From: JAVBNJ01 sp031551625
Lineage (GTDB): Bacteria; Bacteroidota; Bacteroidia; Bacteroidales; UBA932
NCBI GenBank assembly: GCA_031551625.1
Contig: JAVBNJ010000158.1
Coordinates: forward strand, 1-13,528
Length of the DNA stretch: 13,528 nt
Direction of reading: 5' to 3'
Positions 4,677-11,389 of this stretch are shown piece after piece. Under the pieces are notes generated by a model. That model saw nothing but the letters and a program-made list of their open reading frames with translations. It had not been told where the DNA came from and did no database searches. Position 1 is the stretch's first letter. Each line of letters opens with the position of its first letter. A program made the translations under genes and the position numbers.

Positions 4677-7600
4677 ATGCAAAATAAAGGCGCCATTCGC
4701 TTCGTAGCCATTTTAATAGCATTGGCTTGTATTTACCAACTATCGTTTACGGTAGTAACCCGCATACAGGAGGGCAAGGCAAAAGACTATGCCGCAGCCG
4801 CTGTAGCACAGTACAAACAAACTCCTGAGTTTACGGCTATTCAGGATAACGAAAAGGAATTTACGGCTGATATGTTCGAGCGCGACCGTGAGAAATACTA
4901 TCTCGACTCGATTGCAGCCGAAAAAGTATTTTTCGCCTATACATTCAAGGAATGTAAGGAAAAAGAGTTGAACCTCGGGTTGGACTTGCGGGGCGGTATG
5001 AACGTAATGCTCGAAGTGTCGGTGGTGGACATTGTGAAAGCAATGGCCAACCAGAACGCTTCGCCGTTGTTCCACGAAGCAATGGATTTGGCTATTAAAA
5101 ACTATAAAACAAAAGGTGGAGACTTTGTTACCCGTTTGGGCGAGGCTTGGGAGCAAGTAGCTCCGGGCAAATCGCTGGCAGACGAATTTAGCTATGAACT
5201 ACAGTATGTGCGCAAAAACAGTGCACAGATGACCAATGCGGAGTTGTTGACCATTTTGCGTGAAGATACACAAAGCGCTATATCGAACTCTTTTAACATT
5301 CTGCGTAATCGTATCAGCGGTTTTGGAGTAGCTCAACCAAACATTCAGCAATTGCCGGGCTCGGGCCGTATTTTGGTAGAATTGCCGGGGGTAAAAGAAC
5401 CTGAACGTGTGCGAAAACTATTGCAAGGAACCGCTTCGTTGGAGTTCTGGACAACTTATGACAATAAGGAACTTTATAATTCGTTGGTGGAAGCCAACCG
5501 TGTGATCAAGGACATGCAGCTTACCAATAGTAAAACCGATTCGGTAGGCGCAACAACGACTGCGGCCGTGAAAGATACTACGAAAAATGACCTGTTGGCT
5601 CAAGTAGCCCAACAAAGCGACTCATCGTTGGCTGCTCAAAATATGGAACGCGATTATCCATTATTTTCTATATTATACCCTTCCGTAGCACAAAATGGGG
5701 AAGTGATGCAGGGTGCCTGCATTGGCCGCGCTCACTACCGCGATACTGCAAAAATCAATGCTTGGTTACGTTTATCGCAAATACAGGCGTTGTTCCCACG
5801 CGATTTCGTTCCCTTATGGACAGTAAAAGCAGTTGACGCGGGTGGCATTACTTTTGAATTGATAGCTATTAAAAACACAACGGATGGAAAGGCCCCTCTT
5901 GATGGCGGTGTCATTGTGGATGCACGTAAATCGTTTGGTAATACCGGAAAACCGGGAGTGAGCATGACCATGAATGCCGAGGGATCGCGTATCTGGGCTC
6001 GCTTAACGGAAGATAATATAAATCGTAGCATTGCCATTGTGTTGGATGGAGCGGTTTATTCATATCCCAATGTACAAAATGCTATTACGGGTGGCCATTC
6101 GGAAATTACCGGTAACTTCTCTATTGCCGAAGCTGATGACTTGGCAAACGTATTGAAATCAGGGAAGCTTCCTGCTCCGGCGCATATTGTGCAAGAAGCA
6201 GTGGTGGGCCCTTCGCTTGGTACGGAGTCAATCAACGCTGGTATGATGTCGTTCCTCATTGCCTTTGTGATGGTATTGCTTTACATGTTATTCTTCTACA
6301 ATCAAGCTGGTATAACGGCTAATGTCGCCTTGTTGATGAACTTGCTGTTCTTATTGGGAACACTCGTATCATTCGGCGCTACGCTCACGCTGCCTGGTAT
6401 TGCAGGTATTGTGTTGACCATGGGTATGGCCGTGGATGCAAATGTGATTATTTACGAACGTATCAAAGAAGAGCTACGAGCCGGTAAAAGCCTAAGGCTG
6501 GCTGTTACCGACGGCTACAAGAATGCATACTCTGCAATTATCGACGGTAACCTGACGACGATTATCACCGGGGTAGTATTGGCGTTTTCGGGTTCCGGCC
6601 CTGTTAAAGGTTTTGCCATTACCTTGATTATAGGTATCCTGACATCATTGGCTACTTCTATCTTCATTACCCGTTTGATTTTCGAAAGCCGGTTGGCACG
6701 TGGTAAAAATATTAAGTTCGATAACAAATTTACGCATAATTTCCTGACCAATACGAAATTTGATTTTGTAAAAGCACGTAAATATGCCTATATTTTCTCC
6801 ATTACAGTTACTGTCATCGGTTTGGTATCAATCTTTACCAAAGGCTTTACGTATGGGGTGGACTTTACCGGTGGTCGTACCTATGTGGTACGTTTCGACC
6901 AGCAAGTTTCAACCAATGATGTACGTACTGCTATTCTGAATAAAATGCAAGAAGGATCGACCGAGGTAAAACAATTCGGTGCGGAAACTCAAGTAAAAAT
7001 TACGACGACTTATAAATTAAACGACGACTCGAAAATTGTAGACAGTACGTTGTATTCGGCTTTGAAAGATGGCTTCTTCAAAACGCCGCTTACATTTGCC
7101 GAATTTGAATCTACGCTGGATAATCCTAATGGTATTGTTAGTTCGGAAGTGGTAGGGCCTACTATTGCGCGCGATATTCAACGCAATGCAATAATTGCTG
7201 TAGTAGCGGCCTTGCTGGCAATCTTCCTTTATATTGCCGCACGGTTCCGCAACTGGTTCTGGGGATTGGGAGGCTTGTTGTCGTTAGCACACGATGCATT
7301 GTTTGTAATCAGCTTCTTCTCATTGTTCTCAGGAATATTACCATTTACATTGGATATTGACCAGACATTTATAGCAGCCGTGCTGACGATTATAGGTTAC
7401 TCAATCAACGACTCAGTGGTAATTTTCGACCGTATCCGTGAATACCGGCACTTGTATCCGAAGCATACGTTAGAAACTAATATCAATGGTGCATTAAATA
7501 GTACATTGTCGCGTACAATGAACACAGGGCTTAGTACATTGGTGGTATTGATTATTATTGCGATTTTCGGTGGCGAGGTAATTCGTGGGTTTGCCATTGC

Positions 7601-7709
7601 ATTGTCCATTGGTGTAATTATCGGTACTTATTCGTCTATCTTTGTCGGTACACCTATTGTGTATGACTTTTATCGTTATTTCGAAAAGAAGAAACAACAT
7701 AAACAGTAA
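4677..7709 (+). CDS. secDF: Protein translocase subunit SecDF (SecD-SecF fusion)
   Basis: The 1010-residue protein is a fused SecD and SecF, the usual form in Bacteroidota. SecDF works beside SecYEG in the inner membrane and uses the proton gradient to help pull proteins out on the periplasmic side. One N-terminal membrane helix (about 8-27) is followed by the large periplasmic P1 region containing LGLDLRGGMNV (100-110). Residues about 281-325 are a Ser/Thr/Asp/Gln-rich stretch that looks like a lineage insertion in P1. The SecD membrane half carries GIVLTMGMAVDANVIIYERI (about 578-597), with the conserved Asp. The SecF half begins near 690, has YGVDFTGGRTYVVRF (about 726-740), and carries TIIGYSINDSVVIFDRIREY (about 904-923), with the conserved Asp. 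The frame is intact. The gene is monocistronic or leads a short unit; a terminator follows at 7745-7780. Confidence 0.97.
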   Translation: MQNKGAIRFVAILIALACIYQLSFTVVTRIQEGKAKDYAAAAVAQYKQTPEFTAIQDNEKEFTADMFERDREKYYLDSIAAEKVFFAYTFKECKEKELNLGLDLRGGMNVMLEVSVVDIVKAMANQNASPLFHEAMDLAIKNYKTKGGDFVTRLGEAWEQVAPGKSLADEFSYELQYVRKNSAQMTNAELLTILREDTQSAISNSFNILRNRISGFGVAQPNIQQLPGSGRILVELPGVKEPERVRKLLQGTASLEFWTTYDNKELYNSLVEANRVIKDMQLTNSKTDSVGATTTAAVKDTTKNDLLAQVAQQSDSSLAAQNMERDYPLFSILYPSVAQNGEVMQGACIGRAHYRDTAKINAWLRLSQIQALFPRDFVPLWTVKAVDAGGITFELIAIKNTTDGKAPLDGGVIVDARKSFGNTGKPGVSMTMNAEGSRIWARLTEDNINRSIAIVLDGAVYSYPNVQNAITGGHSEITGNFSIAEADDLANVLKSGKLPAPAHIVQEAVVGPSLGTESINAGMMSFLIAFVMVLLYMLFFYNQAGITANVALLMNLLFLLGTLVSFGATLTLPGIAGIVLTMGMAVDANVIIYERIKEELRAGKSLRLAVTDGYKNAYSAIIDGNLTTIITGVVLAFSGSGPVKGFAITLIIGILTSLATSIFITRLIFESRLARGKNIKFDNKFTHNFLTNTKFDFVKARKYAYIFSITVTVIGLVSIFTKGFTYGVDFTGGRTYVVRFDQQVSTNDVRTAILNKMQEGSTEVKQFGAETQVKITTTYKLNDDSKIVDSTLYSALKDGFFKTPLTFAEFESTLDNPNGIVSSEVVGPTIARDIQRNAIIAVVAALLAIFLYIAARFRNWFWGLGGLLSLAHDALFVISFFSLFSGILPFTLDIDQTFIAAVLTIIGYSINDSVVIFDRIREYRHLYPKHTLETNINGALNSTLSRTMNTGLSTLVVLIIIAIFGGEVIRGFAIALSIGVIIGTYSSIFVGTPIVYDFYRYFEKKKQHKQ

Positions 7710-7744
7710 AAGCATAAGCTCTCATAACTGAGTTTTATAGTGCG

Positions 7745-7780
7745 AACACCGCCCGATGAAATCGGACGGTGTTTGTTTTT
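7745..7780 (+). terminator. Rho-independent terminator of secDF
   Basis: AACACCGCCCGAT (7745-7757) and ATCGGACGGTGTT (7761-7773) form a 13-bp stem with a single C-A mismatch and a GAA loop, followed by TGTTTTT. It lies about 35 bp past the secDF stop. Its distal arm and T tract overlap the -33 element of the next promoter. Confidence 0.85.
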
Positions 7781-7802
7781 ATACATATTTTTTGTATTTT
7801 TG
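7772..7802 (+). promoter_or_regulatory. Promoter of the TMTC-like gene
   Basis: TTTG (7772-7775), a 19-nt spacer and TATTTTTG (7795-7802) match the Bacteroidota consensus exactly in both boxes and in spacing. The ATG at 7827 follows 24 nt after the -7 box, so the 5' leader is short. The -33 box is built from the end of the secDF terminator. Confidence 0.65.
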
Positions 7803-7826
7803 CAGCTTGTAAAAAATTAAAACACA

Positions 7827-10478
7827 ATGAAAAAACCGCCTGTTGCAAAAAAAATGCCGGTTACCAAACCTGTGGTTCCCGCAGCCAAATCAACCGCCAA
7901 GTTTGAAAAATATGTACCGAAACATTTTCCGAATTGGGTGTACATTATTATCATAGGCTTTTGCTTTGCGCTGTATAGCAATACCCTGTCGAACGAGTTT
8001 GCGCTTGACGACACGATGGTACTCACGCAGAACGAATTTGTGAAAGAAGGTATCAGTGGTGTTCCTAAAATTTTTAAATATGATACATTTATTGGACGCT
8101 ATGGCGAGCAGGTAACCAACCTGCCCGGCGGGCGTTATCGTCCACTATCGGTGGCATTGCTGGCTGTAGAGTATGATATTTTTGTGGGTGCCGACGTAAA
8201 ACAAATAATCAAAGATAAGCTCGACCCTACGAAAACACAATACACCGTTACACGCGAATACCTCTCGAAAGAAGCCATCGCACAGCTTGATGCTACTCGC
8301 ACCAACGAATTGACTCAGTTGAATGAATGGCGAAAGTCATCGTTGGCACAGGTAGATACGGTGCAGCACCCAGACGCAGTAATCAACATTGATGCGCAAT
8401 ATAACGAAGCGTTGAAGGATATCGAAGCGCGCGCTTCGGCAATTACCTATACTAAAAATCCGACGGCGCTCAAGCAGAATGATGATGATGCGCAGCTATA
8501 CATGAAAACGCTGTTGCCCTACGTGAGTCACTTTGTCAATATGTTGCTGTTTGCTATTACGGCTTGCTTCCTGTTCAAGTTGATGTGGCGCCTGTTCCCC
8601 GTGCGTGAGGTGAGCGGTTGGAAATTGCTGTTCAACGTGCCGGTAATTACCACGCTATTATTTATTGCACATCCTGTACATGTCGAAGCCATTGCCAATA
8701 TCAAAGGGCGCGACGAGATAATGACTTTCCTTGGTGCATTAATGGCGTTGTTCTACACCATTCGCTTCCTCGACACGCGAGAGTGGAAATACCTTGCCGT
8801 TACATTTGTGTGCTTCTTGGCAGGCGCGTTTTCCAAAGAAAATGCATTGACGTTGCTGGTAATTATTCCGTTGACGATGTATTTCTTCATGGACTATAAA
8901 TTGAAGCACATACTATTCATCATTGTATTCACCGCCATACCGGTATTCTTATTATTGAAAGGCTATGTGATACAAGGTTCGTTGAGGCCACATGCAACCT
9001 CGTTGTTAGTAGTGGCGCTGTTGCTGTCTATCATTCCGTTCTTGATTATGACTTTCAGCAAAAGCCATTCGAAATTAAAAGAGCTGTACATTGCGCTGTT
9101 GCCGTCGTTCTTAGCTGCACTTATATTTATTGTAGTGCGCTATTCGATTATCGTAGCACCCGTAATTGCCAACGTAAACACGCACGGGGTACTGCCTCCC
9201 GAAGAAACCGAATTGATGAACAACCCGTTCCTTTACATGACTGGTGTGGAAAAATGGGCAAGCATCATTTACGTACTGGGCCAATACTTGCGGTTACTCA
9301 TCTTCCCGTATCCGCTGACTACCGACTACTATCCGTACTACATACCTAAAGTCATAGTTAGTGGAACAGAGGCCAACCCAGCTATCAATACCATGAGCCT
9401 GTTTAATCCGGGTATTGTATTGCCATTGCTTATCTACATTGGAATGGCAGCCTTTGTGGTGTGGGGGCTTGCAGCACATCGGAAAAATAAATATGCGTAT
9501 GCCGTCATTTGGTACCTGGTGCCGCTCACCATTGTTTCCAACATTTTCGTGATGATTGGTACATTCATGAACGAACGTTTTATTTATATTTCATCTGTCG
9601 GTTTTTGTTTAGCAGTGGCCTATTTTTTGATAGCCAGTTTGCCGCAATGGGTAAAGAACGCGAAGACACACCAATACATTGTTGCCGGATTTTTGGTTGT
9701 AGTGCTGAGTTTGTACTCGATACAAACCATCTCGCGCAACAAAGTGTGGTTCGACGATTTCACACTGTCAACCACTGATGCCAAAACATCGACCACCAGC
9801 GCTAAGGCCAACTACGATGCAGCGCGTGTATATAACATCAAAATACAAACAGTGACGGACGAAGCAACACGCGATTCCATCACACGGCAAATTTACAAAT
9901 ACTCGAGAACGGCCATTGCCATTCACCCGAACTATGAGAACGCATTGTTGCTATATTCATGGTCGAATAGCGTGTTGGGAACAAAACCCGACAGCTTGGC
10001 AAAATATCCGTTGGAAGAATCGAAGCGTGCATTGGTGCAGTTGCTTCGTCGCAATCCACAAAACCCGTATGCTTACGATGGGTTGAACTTCGTGCTACAA
10101 CGTATACCCACCCCTGAACAACGTGCATCGCTGTGGGAAGAAGTGTTGCAAGCAGCTCCCGAACGTTTTGAACCGAACTACAGCCTGGCCTGTATCTACG
10201 GAAAAGAAATGCACGACATCAATCGCGCAACGCCTTACTTCGAAAAAGCGGCGCAGTTGAATCCGCAAAATGCCAATGCGCTTATCGACTTGGGTTATAT
10301 ATATGCCGTACGCGGCGAAAAACTGAAAGCCTTGGAAATGTTTAAACAGGCGGTTACTGTGGCTCCGAACGAGCCGCTCGCATGGCAAAACCTGGAAATC
10401 ACGTATCGTGACCTCGGAGATGTGCAAAAAGCCAACGAAGTGCACCAACGCTATGCTACATTGGCAGGCGGGCAATAA
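7827..10478 (+). CDS. TMTC-like membrane glycosyltransferase with C-terminal TPRs
   Basis: An 883-residue polytopic membrane protein. A short basic, Pro-rich cytoplasmic tail (1-35) leads into the first membrane helix (about 36-52). The first outer loop has NEFALDDTMVL, whose acidic pair (D61, D62) matches the position of catalytic acids in GT-C glycosyltransferases, then GGRYRPLSVALLAVEY (101-116). Further landmarks are AHPVHVEAIANIKGRDEIMT (281-300) and FSKENALTLLVIIPL (335-349). Together these resemble animal TMTC O-mannosyltransferases and their bacterial relatives. Multiple helices follow to about 620. The C-terminus is soluble and contains TPRs, clearest at about 781-875 (PYFEKAAQLNPQNANALIDL and ALEMFKQAVTVAPNEPLAWQ). 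By family, such enzymes move a sugar from a lipid carrier to an acceptor on the outer face of the inner membrane; donor and acceptor here are unknown. Residues about 122-228 are an unusual charged insertion in the first loop. It follows the secDF terminator and has its own promoter. Confidence 0.82.
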   Translation: MKKPPVAKKMPVTKPVVPAAKSTAKFEKYVPKHFPNWVYIIIIGFCFALYSNTLSNEFALDDTMVLTQNEFVKEGISGVPKIFKYDTFIGRYGEQVTNLPGGRYRPLSVALLAVEYDIFVGADVKQIIKDKLDPTKTQYTVTREYLSKEAIAQLDATRTNELTQLNEWRKSSLAQVDTVQHPDAVINIDAQYNEALKDIEARASAITYTKNPTALKQNDDDAQLYMKTLLPYVSHFVNMLLFAITACFLFKLMWRLFPVREVSGWKLLFNVPVITTLLFIAHPVHVEAIANIKGRDEIMTFLGALMALFYTIRFLDTREWKYLAVTFVCFLAGAFSKENALTLLVIIPLTMYFFMDYKLKHILFIIVFTAIPVFLLLKGYVIQGSLRPHATSLLVVALLLSIIPFLIMTFSKSHSKLKELYIALLPSFLAALIFIVVRYSIIVAPVIANVNTHGVLPPEETELMNNPFLYMTGVEKWASIIYVLGQYLRLLIFPYPLTTDYYPYYIPKVIVSGTEANPAINTMSLFNPGIVLPLLIYIGMAAFVVWGLAAHRKNKYAYAVIWYLVPLTIVSNIFVMIGTFMNERFIYISSVGFCLAVAYFLIASLPQWVKNAKTHQYIVAGFLVVVLSLYSIQTISRNKVWFDDFTLSTTDAKTSTTSAKANYDAARVYNIKIQTVTDEATRDSITRQIYKYSRTAIAIHPNYENALLLYSWSNSVLGTKPDSLAKYPLEESKRALVQLLRRNPQNPYAYDGLNFVLQRIPTPEQRASLWEEVLQAAPERFEPNYSLACIYGKEMHDINRATPYFEKAAQLNPQNANALIDLGYIYAVRGEKLKALEMFKQAVTVAPNEPLAWQNLEITYRDLGDVQKANEVHQRYATLAGGQ

Positions 10479-10520
10479 GATAAATTTTAAAACAGCTTCT
10501 AAATCTAAAACAATTTAATT

Positions 10521-11279
10521 ATGAAAACAACCAAACAACTTTTATCGTTATTGTTTGCAGTAACACTTATCATTAATTTCTCGTCTTGTAAAAAAGACAA
10601 CGAGCCCGACTACTCGGCTCAGGAACTCATGCAGAAACTTATGTATAAGTATAATGATCTGGTCGATTATGGTCTTTTTGGACCTGTAAAACAAATGACC
10701 AAAAACTATTATTATGATGCCACGATGAATTCGTCGACAGGTGTTCTGACAAAAGGGAAAATTACGACAAAATATGTATACGATTTCAATACAAACGGCT
10801 TTATAACATATCGTCAATATTACGATATTCAAGGAACAGCTACGACGCCTTCCATCAGCCACAGTACTACCTATGCGTATAACGATAAAAATCAAGTAAC
10901 GGAAGAATTGGAGATAAGTTATTCTTATGATGGCACAGGAAAAATAGTTGATACCACTTATTATAAATCAATTTATACTTATACCGATACGGAAGCCACC
11001 GAAAAAGAATACGAAAGCGAAGATGGCAATAACTGGACACTCGTTGCTACTACAGTATATGGATTAGATCAGTATGGACGTATAGATAGCGACAATATGA
11101 AACGTTACTATCCGGTGACACAAGCTGCCACGAATCCCGATTATGAAAGGGTTGAAAAAAGAGAAAAGGATGCATACGGCAATGACATTAGTAATATTAG
11201 TTACAATGTCGACTACGCTGGCGGTGTTGCCAGTTACTATCTGTGGAATTATTATGAGTGCGCTTATTTATATTATTAA
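10521..11279 (+). CDS. Small surface or periplasmic lipoprotein with YD-like repeats
   Basis: The 252-residue protein begins MKTTKQLLSLLFAVTLIINF and reaches a lipobox-like SSC at residues 21-23, so it is probably a lipoprotein acylated on C23. KKDNEPD follows the Cys; charged residues at this place are common in exported Bacteroidota lipoproteins. The body is very rich in Tyr, Thr and Asp. It shows repeated short strands such as KYVYDFNTNGFITYRQYYD, TYAYNDKNQVTEE and SYSYDGTGKIVDTTYY, resembling degenerate RHS/YD-type repeats of about 20-30 residues. No enzyme motif is visible. It starts 42 nt after the TMTC-like gene with no recognised promoter between, so it is likely on the same transcript. 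A terminator follows directly. I do not recognise a specific family and cannot assign a function. Confidence 0.75.
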   Translation: MKTTKQLLSLLFAVTLIINFSSCKKDNEPDYSAQELMQKLMYKYNDLVDYGLFGPVKQMTKNYYYDATMNSSTGVLTKGKITTKYVYDFNTNGFITYRQYYDIQGTATTPSISHSTTYAYNDKNQVTEELEISYSYDGTGKIVDTTYYKSIYTYTDTEATEKEYESEDGNNWTLVATTVYGLDQYGRIDSDNMKRYYPVTQAATNPDYERVEKREKDAYGNDISNISYNVDYAGGVASYYLWNYYECAYLYY

Positions 11280-11301
11280 TTGATTAGTGTATAGCAGTAA
11301 G

Positions 11302-11329
11302 AGCCGCCACTCCTGAAGTGGCGGTTTTT
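11302..11329 (+). terminator. Rho-independent terminator after the lipoprotein gene
   Basis: CCGCCACT (11304-11311) pairs with AGTGGCGG (11317-11324) around a 5-nt loop, extended by G-T and A-T pairs, and is followed by TTTTT. It lies about 25 bp beyond the lipoprotein stop codon. Confidence 0.9.
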
Positions 11330-11344
11330 ATTTAAACTTTTTGT

Positions 11345-11352
11345 TACCTTTG
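11345..11352 (+). promoter_or_regulatory. -7 promoter element of the beta-barrel protein gene
   Basis: TACCTTTG matches the Bacteroidota -7 element TAnnTTTG and lies 38 bp before the ATG at 11390, just after the preceding terminator. No good TTTG sits at the expected upstream distance; only the T-rich tail of the terminator is there. Confidence 0.45.
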
Positions 11353-11389
11353 CCGTCTAAATCTCGTTCACAACCAATGCCGTGATGCT

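Noticed and set aside
10095..10475. 126-codon minus-strand frame opposite the TPR region
   Set aside because: It is antisense to well-formed TPRs of the TMTC-like protein and has no start context.
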